DNA of 64,000 nucleotides from Paludibacteraceae bacterium. Lineage in GTDB: Bacteria > Bacteroidota > Bacteroidia > Bacteroidales > Paludibacteraceae. The notes under the pieces were generated by a model. The model saw only the letters and a program-made list of their open reading frames with translations, ran no database searches and was not told where the DNA came from. Below are positions 1-9,196 of this stretch, piece after piece (the first letter of the stretch is position 1; each line of letters begins with the position of its first letter). Position numbers and translations under genes: made by a program. The stretch lies in NCBI GenBank assembly GCA_024400115.1, contig JAKSNF010000012.1, forward strand, positions 1 to 64,000. The letters are read 5' to 3'.

Positions 1-88
1 AAAACTCGACCGAAAAAGTGTTGAGCGAGGTTGAAAACTCGACCGAAAAAGTGTTGAGCGAGGTTGAAAACTCGACCGAAAAAGTGTT
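1..88. repeat. 33-base tandem repeat, 2.7 copies
   Basis: A 33-base unit beginning AAAACTCGACCG starts at 1, 34 and 67; the third copy breaks off at 88. The unit is three times 11, the period also seen in the array at 22787-22905. The array runs off the left edge of the window, so the true copy number is unknown. Confidence 0.9.
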
Positions 89-137
89 AACCCTATCCCT
101 AATTAGTTATAAAACAGCTTATTATGTACAAGCGTAA
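3..137 (+). CDS. C-terminal end of an upstream ORF with 11-residue repeats (partial)
   Basis: One frame is open from the window edge to TAA at 135-137 and reads the 33-base repeat as an 11-residue unit NSTEKVLSEVE, two full copies plus a partial one, followed by an unrelated tail. It overlaps the ATG of the next gene by 14 bases, which would fit translational coupling. The other two plus frames have stops inside every unit. Without the upstream sequence it is unclear whether this is a real protein end or just repeat DNA that happens to be open, so confidence is low. Confidence 0.35.
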   Translation, partial: NSTEKVLSEVENSTEKVLSEVENSTEKVLTLSLISYKTAYYVQA

Positions 138-1449
138 GATTGAGGATTTTTTACTCTCGTGGAAAAACACATCCAACCATAAACCATTGGTCATAAAAGG
201 ATGTCGTCAATGCGGTAAAACAAGTTCGGTGTTGGCTTTTGCCAAAAAACATTATCCGAATGTCATTTATATTGATTTTCATGAACAAAGAGATTTAATG
301 AGCTTATTCTCGGGCTCGCTAAATGTCGATTATCTTACGGTGGCAATCTCATCCTCTATTCCAGGTGCACGATTTGTTCCATATCAAACTTGTTTGGTTT
401 TTGATGAGATACAAGATTGTCCATCCGCTCGTGCTTCGCTTAAGTTCTTTAAACAAGATGGACGTTATGACGTTATTTGTACTGGTTCATTGCTTGGAGT
501 GAGCGGTTATCGTAACGAGAAAGAGTCCGAGCAGGAAGCTTCTATTCCTGTTGGAGCAGAAACGATAGTGGAAATGTATCCAATGGATTTTGAGGAATGG
601 TTGTGGGCGAATCAAGTGCCTCAAGAGGCTATCCAATTGATTCAAGACTGTTTAGTACAAGAAACACCCGTTCCGGATGCTATTCATCAACGTATGCGTC
701 AGCTATTGTTAGAATACGTGATGGTTGGCGGAATGCCAGAAGTGGTTACAACGTTTTTAACCACGCACGACGTTAATCAGATGTTGTCCGTTCAGCACGA
801 AATTATAGAAGAATACAAAGCGGATATGGTTAAATATGCTCGCAATGAGGATAAAGTGCGCATAAGGGAGTGCTTTGAATCTATCCCTATCCAGTTGGCT
901 CGTGACAATAAAAAGTTCACTTATTCGTTGGTGCGTCGTGGAGGACGAAGTAGTCAATATGTCAGTTCAATCCAATGGATAGCCGATGCCGGTATCATTA
1001 GGTTATGTCATAATCTGCAAGCATTAGAGTTGCCTCTTTCGGGGAATAGCATAAAAGATTGTTTTAAGGTTTATCTAACAGATACCGGATTATTCGTCAG
1101 TCTATTGGACGACGGAACACAAGCAGATATATTGCAAGGGAAACTCGGTATGTATAAAGGAGCTATATACGAAAATCTTTTAGCCGATATATTATCTAAA
1201 AAAGGTCAGAAACTATATTATTATCAAAAACCGGATGGCATAGAACTTGATTTTGTAATGCGTTATAAGGGCGAGTGTGTGCCGATTGAGTGTAAAGCAC
1301 GAACAGGAAACGCAAAGTCTATGCGTAATGTGCTTAAGAATCCGGATAAATACCATATCTATTCCGCTATTAAGTTTGGTGGAGACTATAATGTCGGCAG
1401 AGACGGAGCTTTATTGACAATGCCTTTGTATATGGCTTGTTTTTTGTAA
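124..1449 (+). CDS. AAA ATPase with C-terminal DUF4143 nuclease-like domain
   Basis: A 441-residue member of the large prokaryotic AAA_14/DUF4143 family, whose cellular role is not established. A Walker A motif GCRQCGKTS sits near residues 26-34 and a Walker B motif LVFDEIQD near 91-98; a sensor-like CTGSLLG follows. The C-terminal part has the pattern ELDFVMRY followed by VPIECKA, typical of the PD-(D/E)xK-like fold at the end of these proteins. No Bacteroidota promoter is visible just upstream, so it may be cotranscribed with whatever precedes the window. It is the first of three family members here (others at 15672 and 55032); the three differ strongly and are not recent duplicates. Confidence 0.85.
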   Translation: MYKRKIEDFLLSWKNTSNHKPLVIKGCRQCGKTSSVLAFAKKHYPNVIYIDFHEQRDLMSLFSGSLNVDYLTVAISSSIPGARFVPYQTCLVFDEIQDCPSARASLKFFKQDGRYDVICTGSLLGVSGYRNEKESEQEASIPVGAETIVEMYPMDFEEWLWANQVPQEAIQLIQDCLVQETPVPDAIHQRMRQLLLEYVMVGGMPEVVTTFLTTHDVNQMLSVQHEIIEEYKADMVKYARNEDKVRIRECFESIPIQLARDNKKFTYSLVRRGGRSSQYVSSIQWIADAGIIRLCHNLQALELPLSGNSIKDCFKVYLTDTGLFVSLLDDGTQADILQGKLGMYKGAIYENLLADILSKKGQKLYYYQKPDGIELDFVMRYKGECVPIECKARTGNAKSMRNVLKNPDKYHIYSAIKFGGDYNVGRDGALLTMPLYMACFL

Positions 1450-1462
1450 AATTAGAAAAAGT

Positions 1463-2164
1463 ATGCATACACAAGAAGAGAAATTAGCTGCTTTCGGTCG
1501 TTTATTGACCATCATGGACGAGTTACGGGAGAAATGCCCGTGGGATAAGAAACAAACGTTTGAGAGTCTGAGACAGAACACCATCGAAGAGACCTACGAA
1601 CTATGCTCCGCTCTCCTAAAGAACGATATGCAAGACATCTGCAAAGAGTTAGGCGACGTGCTCTTACACATCGTCTTCTATGCCAAGATTGCCAGCGAGA
1701 CGGAGGCTTTCGATATGGGAGACGTATGTAACCACCTGTCAGATAAACTCGTTTTTCGTCATCCGCATATATATGGGCAACAGGCGACCGGCAACAGGCA
1801 ACAGGCGAGTAGCCCGGAGGAGGTCGCCAAACTATGGGAACAAGTTAAGTTGAAAGAGAAAGACGGCAATAAATCGCTGCTTAGCGGTATTCCCTCTGCC
1901 CTACCCGCTTTGATTAAAGCCTATCGGATACAGGATAAGGTGATGAATGCCGGTTTGGATAAGGTGAGTGCAGAAAAGACTTGGCAAGAGTTACACGCCT
2001 TATTGGCACAATTAGAGCAACACCCCGACGAAGAGACGATGGGGCAAGCGCTGTTTAAGTTAGTCAAACTCGCTAAACTGAATAAGATCCGTCCTGACAA
2101 CGCCTTAGAAAAAGAAAACGAGCGTTATATCGCTCGCTTTGATACTACCTTACCGGCTGAATAA
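1463..2164 (+). CDS. mazG: Nucleoside triphosphate pyrophosphohydrolase MazG
   Basis: MazG hydrolyses (d)NTPs to the monophosphate and pyrophosphate and acts in nucleotide pool cleaning. The N-terminal half carries the family signature CPWDKKQTFESLRQN and the metal-binding EExxE/ExxxD helices (IEETYELC, then KELGDVLLHIVFYAKIA). A second, weaker MazG-like half follows, giving 233 residues. Residues about 105-116 (GQQATGNRQQAS) are not part of the fold: they translate five tandem 7-base units at 1775-1809, also found in three other genes of the window. The gene starts 13 bases after the ATPase and its 3' end overlaps the convergent lipoprotein gene by 20 bases. Confidence 0.93.
   Translation: MHTQEEKLAAFGRLLTIMDELREKCPWDKKQTFESLRQNTIEETYELCSALLKNDMQDICKELGDVLLHIVFYAKIASETEAFDMGDVCNHLSDKLVFRHPHIYGQQATGNRQQASSPEEVAKLWEQVKLKEKDGNKSLLSGIPSALPALIKAYRIQDKVMNAGLDKVSAEKTWQELHALLAQLEQHPDEETMGQALFKLVKLAKLNKIRPDNALEKENERYIARFDTTLPAE
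1775..1809 (+). repeat. 7-base tandem repeat (AGGCAAC type) inside mazG
   Basis: Five units, GGGCAAC, AGGCGAC, CGGCAAC, AGGCAAC, AGGCGAG, lie in frame within mazG. Three units make 21 bases, so the translation has a 7-residue period (G-N/D-R-Q-Q-A-T). The same unit occurs at 3472, 34821 and 46549. Confidence 0.9.
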
Positions 2165-2633
2165 TGTGCATGGACGTAGGTCCATATACCGTAGTGGAAG
2201 ACCGCAAGAAGAGCGTGATGGTATCCGTTCCGGCAACCGTGGGGACATAGGTCATGGGCATTGTAACACCGCGGTAATAGGGCAAGAACTTAAAATGACC
2301 GTTTTTGACATCGGTGAACTCGGGAATAAACCACTCATCCCTTACAGCAAAAGAAGCAGCCATCTTATTCTGATTCCACGTAACGGACAAGGAATCCAAG
2401 ACATTGAGAACAGCATCCGCCGTAATGCCGAACGTGATGGTATCTGCTACACGAGCGGTATCGACTAAGATAGTATTAGAAGACGTTTGAACACAATAAA
2501 GCGTGTCGGTATGCGTTGAATCCGAACGAAGGAAATAAGAGAAATAGAACATAGGAGTAGATTCCGCCTCGTTCTTCATCTTACAAGAAGTGATTGCCGC
2601 AAGGGCAAGGAAAAGAATAAGAACTTTTTTCAT
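2145..2633 (-). CDS. Small hypothetical lipoprotein
   Basis: About 162 residues from the start chosen at 2633, which gives a normal signal peptide MKKVLILFLALAAITSC with a lipobox cysteine (LAAITSC); an upstream in-frame ATG at 2645 would put four odd residues before it and lies within six bases of the tRNA. The mature part is beta-rich with no cysteines of note and ends with a strand-like segment. It resembles small Bacteroidales lipoproteins of unknown function sometimes found near mazG, but I cannot name a family with certainty. It lies directly downstream of tRNA-Leu on the same strand and probably shares its promoter. Confidence 0.75.
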   Translation of the reverse strand: MKKVLILFLALAAITSCKMKNEAESTPMFYFSYFLRSDSTHTDTLYCVQTSSNTILVDTARVADTITFGITADAVLNVLDSLSVTWNQNKMAASFAVRDEWFIPEFTDVKNGHFKFLPYYRGVTMPMTYVPTVAGTDTITLFLRSSTTVYGPTSMHIIQPVR

Positions 2634-2638
2634 ATCGT

Positions 2639-2717
2639 GCGGCATAAAGGACTCGAACCTTCACTCGTGAGAACTAGATCCTAAGTCTAGCGCGTCTACC
2701 AATTCCGCCAATGCCGC
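2639..2717 (-). tRNA. tRNA-Leu (anticodon UAG)
   Basis: On the minus strand the ends pair perfectly (GCGGCAT with ATGCCGC), the anticodon arm is CTAGA-CTTAGGA-TCTAG with anticodon TAG, the T arm carries GGTTCGAGTCC, and there is a longish variable arm as expected for a class II tRNA. CCA is not encoded. A promoter 60 bases upstream (2776-2809) points into it. Confidence 0.95.
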
Positions 2718-2775
2718 GTCGTCGGAAAGTGACTTTCCGGCGACCCCAATGAAGGGGGAATAACGAAATACGGGT

Positions 2776-2809
2776 GCAAAGGTACAACTTTTTTTTGATA
2801 TACGCAAAT
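2776..2809 (-). promoter_or_regulatory. Bacteroidota promoter for tRNA-Leu
   Basis: On the minus strand, TTTGCGTATATC, eight A and then GTTGTACCTTTGC gives the -33 TTTG and -7 TAnnTTTG boxes 24 bases apart. It reads toward tRNA-Leu and ends one base before the start codon of the divergent M16 peptidase gene. Confidence 0.85.
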
Positions 2810-4048
2810 ATGAATGACATTTTTTATGATATTTTACCCAATGGAGTGCAAATTGTGCACCGAAAAACGCTATCCGAGGTTGCTTACATAGGCGTCATGG
2901 TAGGAGCCGGCACGCGTGACGAGGGACTACACGAGAGCGGTTTGGCACATTACATAGAGCACTGCGTTTTTAAGGGAACCGAAAAAAGAAGCGCCCGCTC
3001 CATCATCAATCAGATAGAAGGTATCGGTGGCGAGATTAATGCCTATACCACCAAAGAGGAAACCACTTTCTATGCCGCCACACCGGTGGATAGGTTTAGG
3101 CACACCCTTCATTTGATTGCAGACATCGTACTCCACCCCACTTTTCCGGACAAAGAGACAAACAAGGAGAAACAGGTTATCTTAGACGAGATAGAGAGTT
3201 ACAACGACTCCCCCGACGAACTGATTTACGACGAGTTTGAGAATATGCTCTTTGCCGGAACACCCTTGGCGCAACCTATATTAGGTACGCGCAAGAGTGT
3301 TCTGAGTTTTACCACCGAGCAAGCCCATGCCTTTATGCAGCGTTGCTATAACCCGCAGCGTATGGTTGTTTTTTCGCAAAGTTGCTTACCCATGGCCACC
3401 GTTGTCAAAGAAGCCGAACAATGCTTTAGCGTTATTCCATATAATATAGGCGCGCAAGCGCGTGCGAAGGTAGGCGATAGGCAACAGGCGACAGGCGAGC
3501 GAATTATTCATAAGAACGTGCACCAGAGTCACGTTATCATTGGCGGTTTGGCTTATCCCTTAGGGCACGAGCAGCAGTTAACCGGTTTCTTACTCAATAA
3601 TATCTTAGGCGGCGGTTCGCTCAATTCTCGTCTCAACCTCAGTCTGAGGGAGAAACGCGGACTGGTCTATACGGTGGAAAGCAATTATACTCCGCTCAGC
3701 GATACGGGTTATTGGTCTGTCTATTTTGCTTGCGACGAGCAAGACCGAGAGCAATGCACCGAATTAGTGGAGAAAGAGCTGAAGAAACTATGCACCGAAC
3801 CCCTCACGGATAGCCAGTTAACGAAAGCCAAAAAACAGATTCGTGGACAGATGGCAATTGCAGCCGAGAACGAAGAAAACAATGCCCTAACGATGGCTAA
3901 ACAGATGCTGTATTTTGGCAAGTCTCCTTCATGGAAAGAAACCTACCAAAAGATAGAAAAAATAGGAAAAATGCAACTTTTGGATTGTGCAAATATATTT
4001 TTCGACTCAAAAAATAAAAAAAAATTTGCATATATCAAAAAAAAGTAG
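2810..4048 (+). CDS. M16 family zinc peptidase
   Basis: A 413-residue processing-peptidase-like (pitrilysin clan, PqqL/YmxG type) protein. The inverted zinc motif HYIEH (HxxEH) lies near residue 47 and a distal glutamate follows in the E-rich helix around 120-128; the C-terminal half has the family's second domain with LNSRLNLSLREKRGLVY. Start: ATG at 2810 (MNDIFYDILPNG) fits the family; the longer reading from GTG at 2774 would translate the divergent tRNA promoter. Residues about 221-231 (GDRQQATGE) come from four 7-base repeat units at 3472-3499, probably in a surface loop between the two halves. Confidence 0.9.
   Translation: MNDIFYDILPNGVQIVHRKTLSEVAYIGVMVGAGTRDEGLHESGLAHYIEHCVFKGTEKRSARSIINQIEGIGGEINAYTTKEETTFYAATPVDRFRHTLHLIADIVLHPTFPDKETNKEKQVILDEIESYNDSPDELIYDEFENMLFAGTPLAQPILGTRKSVLSFTTEQAHAFMQRCYNPQRMVVFSQSCLPMATVVKEAEQCFSVIPYNIGAQARAKVGDRQQATGERIIHKNVHQSHVIIGGLAYPLGHEQQLTGFLLNNILGGGSLNSRLNLSLREKRGLVYTVESNYTPLSDTGYWSVYFACDEQDREQCTELVEKELKKLCTEPLTDSQLTKAKKQIRGQMAIAAENEENNALTMAKQMLYFGKSPSWKETYQKIEKIGKMQLLDCANIFFDSKNKKKFAYIKKK
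3472..3499 (+). repeat. 7-base tandem repeat inside the M16 peptidase gene
   Basis: Four units AGGCGAT, AGGCAAC, AGGCGAC, AGGCGAG in frame, read as VGDRQQATGE. Same unit and reading frame choice as in mazG. Confidence 0.9.
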
Positions 4049-4057
4049 TATCTTTGC
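4025..4057 (+). promoter_or_regulatory. Promoter of the first SusC/SusD operon
   Basis: TTTGCATATATC, eight A, then GTAGTATCTTTGC: TTTG at 4025-4028 and TATCTTTG at 4049-4056. The -7 box overlaps the last codons of the peptidase gene, and about 65 bases of leader precede the susC ATG at 4126. Confidence 0.88.
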
Positions 4058-4125
4058 GCACTTTTCCGCAAAAGGAAAGTTTTATATATCCATCTATACG
4101 CACACAAAAATAAAATTAATTAATA

Positions 4126-7100
4126 ATGAAAAGATTAGTATTTCTTTTGTTTTCCGCTATGCTGACGGTGTTTGCAGTGGCTCAGACGAAGGTTACGGGT
4201 TACATTTACGACGACCTTGGAGAAGCCGCTATTGGAGCAAACATCATAGCAGAAGGAACTACAGTAGGTACGGTATCGGACTTTGATGGTTATTTTGAAC
4301 TAACAGTCCCTGCCGGAGTGAAGAATTTAGTGATCTCGTACATGGGTTTCCGCACCGAGACGGTAGCGGTTAAGCCAAGCATTAAGGTGAAGCTCACGTC
4401 GGACACGCAGCAGATCCAAGAAGTGGTTGTACAAGGTATGGTAAAGCAAGACAAACGCTTGTTTACCGGTGCTGCTACGAAGGTAGATGCTGAAAAAGCC
4501 AAGTTAGACGGTGTTGCCGATATCTCCCGTTCGTTGGAGGGTCGTGCCGCCGGTGTGAGCGTACAGAATGTCAGTGGTACATTCGGTACGGCGCCTAAGA
4601 TTCGTGTTCGTGGTGCTACATCCATTTTCGGTGCCTCTAAGCCCTTGTGGGTAGTAGATGGTGTCGTATTGGAAGATGCTGTTGAGATCAGTGCCGACGA
4701 TTTGAGTAGTGGTGACGCCACCACCCTGATTGCTAGTGCTATCTCGGGTATCAATGCCGATGATATTGAGAGTTTCCAAATCTTAAAGGACGGTTCGGCT
4801 ACCTCTATCTACGGTGCGCGTGCTATGGCAGGCGTTATCGTTGTAACGACCAAGAAAGGACAGGCAGGACAAAGCAAACTGACCTATAATGCAGAATTGA
4901 CCTATCGTCAAATCCCGCAATACTTGGATTATAACATCTGTAACTCGCAAGAGCAGATGGGTATTTACCAAGAGTTAGAGCGTAAGGGTTGGTTAGAGTA
5001 CTCGTCCTTGGCTTCGGCTAAGAACTTCGGTGTTTGGGGTCGTATGTACCAGCTCATTGACCAAGGTAAGATTGAGAATACGGAGCACGCTAAGAACGAG
5101 TATCTGCGTCAAGCCGAGTATCGTAACACCGACTGGTTTAATGCGTTGTTTAACAACACCATCATGCATAACCACTCCCTCAGTTTCTCCACCGGTACGG
5201 AGAAAGGTCGCGTTTATGCTTCCTTGAGTGCTATGCACGATCCGGGTTGGTATAAGTCTTCTCAAGTAATGCGTTTCACGGCGAACTTAAACGCCAGTTA
5301 CGATATTTTGAAGAACCTGACCTTGAACTTGGTAAGTAACGCTTCCTATCGTCAACAGAAAGCTCCCGGTACGATCAGTTCACAAACCGACCCGATCACG
5401 GGTGCTGTTTCTCGTGAGTTCGATATCAACCCCTTCTCGTATGCTATGAACACGGCACGCGTGATGAGTCCGACGGACACTTATCGTCGTAACTACTGCG
5501 ATTTCAATGAGTTAGACGAGTTAGACAAGAACTATTTGGAGTTGAAGGTGACGGATATTAAGTTCCAAGGTGAGTTGAACTACAAACCTGTTCGTGGCTT
5601 GGAGATTAGTGCCTTAGGTGCTGTTCGTTACTATAATTCTCGTACGGAGCACAATATCATGGACGAGAGTAACCAAGCTCGTGCTTACCGTGCCGGTATA
5701 GACCCCGAGAACTCAACGATACGTGAGCGCAACTCGTTCCTATACACCGACCCCGATAACACGAAGGCTGAACCTATCTCGGTTATGCCCAAGGGTGGTA
5801 TTTACGACTTGAGTGAGTACCAATTGCTCTCTACGGACTTCCGTGCAACGGTTAGTTACAATTCCGATTTCGGTAAGAACGGTGACCACATCATCAGTCT
5901 GTTTGCCGGAGGTGAAGGTAATATGACAGACCGTCAATACACGTGGTTCCGCGGTTGGGGTTATCAATACAACAACGGTGGTGTCCCCTTCTCCGATTAT
6001 AAACTGTTCAAGCAAAGTCAAGAGGAGAACTCACAGTATTTTGCTAATGAGTTCACGTACTACCGCAACTTAGCCTTCTTCGGTATGGCAACGTACTCGT
6101 ACAAAGGTCGTTACACGATTAACGGAACCATTCGTTACGAGGGTACCAATAAGTTAGGTAAATCGCGTAACGCACGTTGGTTGCCTACTTGGAACGTGTC
6201 GGGTGCTTGGAATGCTCATGAGGAAAGATGGTGGGCTCCCACGTTTAACAAAGCATGGACGCACCTTAGTTTGAAGGCCTCTTACTCGTTGACGGCGGAC
6301 CGCGGTCCGAGTAGCGTAACGAACTCGTTGGCTGTCTTCCAAAGCTATAGTCCTTATCGTCCGAGCACAGACGCTTCGGAAACGGGTATTCAGTTATACG
6401 ACTTGGAGAACTCCGAGTTAACGTATGAGAAGAAGCATGAGCTGAATATCGGTGCTGCCTTTGGTTTTGTGGATAACCGCATTAACGTAGAGTTAGACTG
6501 GTATAAGCGTAATAACTTCGACTTGATTGGTTACGTTCAAACCATGGGTGTAGGTGGTTCTACCACCAAATTAGCCAACGACGCTACGATGGAATCGACG
6601 GGTGTTGAGTTCACCATTTCGACCATTAACTTCAAGAACCCGAACTTCACTTGGAGCACCGACTGGATCTTTGGTTGGGCAAAGAACAAGATTACGAAGT
6701 TAGATTCGTACTCGCAGGTTTATTCGCTTGTTAATGGTTATGGCCGTATGCAAGACTACCCTGTCGGAGCTTTGTTCTCTATTCCTTTTGCCGGTTTAAC
6801 TGAGGAAGGTCTGCCTACCTTCTACGGCAACGACAATATGCTTATCGGTCCTGATAACTATGGCGAATTGAATTTCCAAGAGTACGACCCCGAGCAGATT
6901 AAGTACTTGAAGTATGAAGGTACGATTGATCCTACCATTACCGGTTCGTTTGGTAACACGTTCGGTTTCTTAGGGAACAGCCTTAAACTCAATGTTTACT
7001 TCACCTATAGTTTCGGTGGTGTTGTTCGTTTGGATCCGCTCTGCTACGTTTATAGCAGTCAGTACAGCGATTTGACCGCCAGCATGAAGGAGATGAAGAA

Positions 7101-7464
7101 CCGTTGGGTTGTTCCGGGAGACGAGAACGTAACCACTATTCCTGCTATCGCCACCACACGTCAGTATAGCACGATTAATGACCTCAGTTGGGGTTATTCG
7201 GCATACAACTACAGCGACCAGCGCGTAGCCAAGAGCGATTTCATTCGTTTGAAAGAGTTGTCACTCAGTTATGATATTCCGAAGAAGTATTTCGAAGGTC
7301 AGAAAGCCGTTTCGGGCTTTATGGTTAAGCTTAGTGCACAGAACCTATGGCTCGCTTATGCGGATAAGAAACTGAACGGACGTGATCCTGAATTCTACAA
7401 CACGGGTGGTGTAAGTTCACCTAACCCCCGCCAATTCACATTAACCGTCCGCTTAGGATTATAA
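4126..7464 (+). CDS. SusC/RagA-family TonB-linked outer membrane protein
   Basis: A 1112-residue TonB-dependent porin that would import a substrate captured by the SusD-like lipoprotein encoded next. In order: signal peptide (MKRLVFLLFSAMLTVFAVAQ), a carboxypeptidase-regulatory-like beta domain (TGYIYDDLGEAAIGANI to about residue 95), a TonB-box-like EVVVQGMV, plug domain to about 240 ending IYGARAMAGVIVVTTKKG, and a beta barrel ending in the aromatic-rich FTLTVRLGL. Several Tyr/Phe-terminated strands are visible. First gene of an operon with susD, HExxH lipoprotein and DUF4302 genes. The substrate cannot be inferred: no glycoside hydrolase lies in the operon. Confidence 0.95.
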   Translation: MKRLVFLLFSAMLTVFAVAQTKVTGYIYDDLGEAAIGANIIAEGTTVGTVSDFDGYFELTVPAGVKNLVISYMGFRTETVAVKPSIKVKLTSDTQQIQEVVVQGMVKQDKRLFTGAATKVDAEKAKLDGVADISRSLEGRAAGVSVQNVSGTFGTAPKIRVRGATSIFGASKPLWVVDGVVLEDAVEISADDLSSGDATTLIASAISGINADDIESFQILKDGSATSIYGARAMAGVIVVTTKKGQAGQSKLTYNAELTYRQIPQYLDYNICNSQEQMGIYQELERKGWLEYSSLASAKNFGVWGRMYQLIDQGKIENTEHAKNEYLRQAEYRNTDWFNALFNNTIMHNHSLSFSTGTEKGRVYASLSAMHDPGWYKSSQVMRFTANLNASYDILKNLTLNLVSNASYRQQKAPGTISSQTDPITGAVSREFDINPFSYAMNTARVMSPTDTYRRNYCDFNELDELDKNYLELKVTDIKFQGELNYKPVRGLEISALGAVRYYNSRTEHNIMDESNQARAYRAGIDPENSTIRERNSFLYTDPDNTKAEPISVMPKGGIYDLSEYQLLSTDFRATVSYNSDFGKNGDHIISLFAGGEGNMTDRQYTWFRGWGYQYNNGGVPFSDYKLFKQSQEENSQYFANEFTYYRNLAFFGMATYSYKGRYTINGTIRYEGTNKLGKSRNARWLPTWNVSGAWNAHEERWWAPTFNKAWTHLSLKASYSLTADRGPSSVTNSLAVFQSYSPYRPSTDASETGIQLYDLENSELTYEKKHELNIGAAFGFVDNRINVELDWYKRNNFDLIGYVQTMGVGGSTTKLANDATMESTGVEFTISTINFKNPNFTWSTDWIFGWAKNKITKLDSYSQVYSLVNGYGRMQDYPVGALFSIPFAGLTEEGLPTFYGNDNMLIGPDNYGELNFQEYDPEQIKYLKYEGTIDPTITGSFGNTFGFLGNSLKLNVYFTYSFGGVVRLDPLCYVYSSQYSDLTASMKEMKNRWVVPGDENVTTIPAIATTRQYSTINDLSWGYSAYNYSDQRVAKSDFIRLKELSLSYDIPKKYFEGQKAVSGFMVKLSAQNLWLAYADKKLNGRDPEFYNTGGVSSPNPRQFTLTVRLGL

Positions 7465-7481
7465 TATAAGGAGGAACGATT

Positions 7482-9185
7482 ATGAAGAAAAGTATTAGTA
7501 TATTTTGCATGGTTTTGGTTTTAGCAGGATGTAATTTCCTCGATAAAAACCCCGATATGCGTGCTTCTATTGACACGAAGCAGAAAGTGCAATTATTATT
7601 GGTGAGTGCTTATACCAATGGTAACACGGCTCCTATCTTGGATTTCACGTCGGATAACGTGATTGACAATGACGCTCCCGATAAAATGGGTCACTGCCGT
7701 AACCTACTGCCGTTAGACCCCATGTACGACGAGATCTTTGGTTGGGAACCCGTTGTGTCGAGCGGTTCACAGGACTCGCCCAAGTACCTTTGGGACGCCC
7801 ACTACTCCGCTATTGCAGCCGCCAACCAAGCACTGCAAGCCATTGAGAAATTAGAGGCTGAAGGTGTGGATATGACGGCAGAGAAAGCCGAGGCGAAGAT
7901 GATTCGTGCTTATCACCACTACTTGCTCACCATGGTTTTCTGCCAAGCTTGGCGCGACAAGGAACTGAGTAAGCAAGACTTAGGTATCGTTTATATGACC
8001 GAACCGGAGACGGCTGTTAAGCCTCATTACGACCGCCCCAGTTTGGCTGAGACCTATGAGTGCATTGAGAAGGATTTAGAGGAAGCATTGCCTAACATCA
8101 GCGATGGCTATTATGCAGTGCCTAAGTACCACTTCAACGTAGCCGCAGCCAACGCTTTTGCTGCCCGTTTTTACCTCTATACCCGTCAATGGGACAAAGC
8201 TATTGCTTGTGCCAATGCCGTTTTAGGTACGGACAATGTAACTACGCTGAGCAAGCTCTTTGATCACCATTATGAGCACATTGTGGCTACCGATATTGAG
8301 CAAAGTATGAACGCTTGGATTGACATCAAGTCGCCCAGTAACCTCTTGCTCTACACCACCATGACGCAAGCTCCTTACACCAATTTTGGTAGCTACGGAC
8401 GTTATCAGTCCAAGGATGCTGCGCTGAACTACAGTTTGGAAGGTGCCGGTCCTTGCTGGGGCAATCGTAGCTTAGTAGGCGCAATGAGCGTTTGGAGTAT
8501 TGGTAGTGACCAATACGGTAGTTTCCTGAGTAAGTTCTACTATAAGTTCGAATATACGGACAAGGTGAACGGCTACGGATATATCCACGGTGTGACACGT
8601 GCTTTCACTTGCGATGAGACCTTACTCGTTCGCGCAGAAGCCAAAGTGTATGCTAATGATGAGGAAGGCGCTATCAACGACTTGCGCTTATGGTGCGAGA
8701 ACATGAACGTGAGAAAACGTGTCATGAACATGAACGCAGATAGTACTGTGGCTTTGAATTACAAAATCATCAAGGACTTCTACACCAAGAACTATGGTAC
8801 ACCCTATGCTCCCGAGTTACACCAAGAAGAGGTTGTTCCGGGTTGGACTATCTCTGACCGCCAACTGCCGCTCATTCATTGTTGCTTGCACTTCCGTCGT
8901 ATCGAGACTTTCCACGACGGTCTGCGTCTGCAAGACTTGAAGCGTTATGGTATCGAGTTCACGCATAAGCAGGGAACGAAGCCCGAGATGACGATGAAGG
9001 TTCGCGACGAGCGTTTGGCTATTCAGTTGCCACAAGAGGTACTGCTTGCCGGTATGACGCCTAACCCGCGTACGAATCAAAAAGCCCCCTCTTCGGGTAG
9101 CGTGGTAACCACCGCTCCGGCAGACTCTGTTCAATTGATGCCCGCTCCGTTTGGATTAGGCACTCCCGTTATAACTACTAAATAA
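7482..9185 (+). CDS. SusD/RagB-family nutrient-binding lipoprotein
   Basis: A 567-residue surface lipoprotein, partner of the preceding SusC. Signal peptide with lipobox VLAGCNF; TPR-like helical repeats are suggested by AIAAANQALQAIEKLEAEG and AEAKMIRAYHHYLLTMVF, and the C-terminal RIETFHDGLRLQDLKRYG matches the conserved RRxEfwgEGxRxxDLkRwg region of the family. A strong Shine-Dalgarno AGGAGG lies seven bases before the ATG, unusual for this phylum. It contains LVRAEAKVYANDEEGAINDLR, the usual SusD C-terminal subdomain helix. Confidence 0.93.
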   Translation: MKKSISIFCMVLVLAGCNFLDKNPDMRASIDTKQKVQLLLVSAYTNGNTAPILDFTSDNVIDNDAPDKMGHCRNLLPLDPMYDEIFGWEPVVSSGSQDSPKYLWDAHYSAIAAANQALQAIEKLEAEGVDMTAEKAEAKMIRAYHHYLLTMVFCQAWRDKELSKQDLGIVYMTEPETAVKPHYDRPSLAETYECIEKDLEEALPNISDGYYAVPKYHFNVAAANAFAARFYLYTRQWDKAIACANAVLGTDNVTTLSKLFDHHYEHIVATDIEQSMNAWIDIKSPSNLLLYTTMTQAPYTNFGSYGRYQSKDAALNYSLEGAGPCWGNRSLVGAMSVWSIGSDQYGSFLSKFYYKFEYTDKVNGYGYIHGVTRAFTCDETLLVRAEAKVYANDEEGAINDLRLWCENMNVRKRVMNMNADSTVALNYKIIKDFYTKNYGTPYAPELHQEEVVPGWTISDRQLPLIHCCLHFRRIETFHDGLRLQDLKRYGIEFTHKQGTKPEMTMKVRDERLAIQLPQEVLLAGMTPNPRTNQKAPSSGSVVTTAPADSVQLMPAPFGLGTPVITTK

Positions 9186-9196
9186 GGAGGACGATT

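Noticed and set aside
1..88. CRISPR-like look of the 33-base repeats
   Set aside because: Units are directly adjacent with no spacers, and no cas gene is present.
3987..4286. A 99-residue plus ORF across the peptidase end and susC start
   Set aside because: It runs through the promoter and the signal peptide region of susC in another frame and has no start signal.
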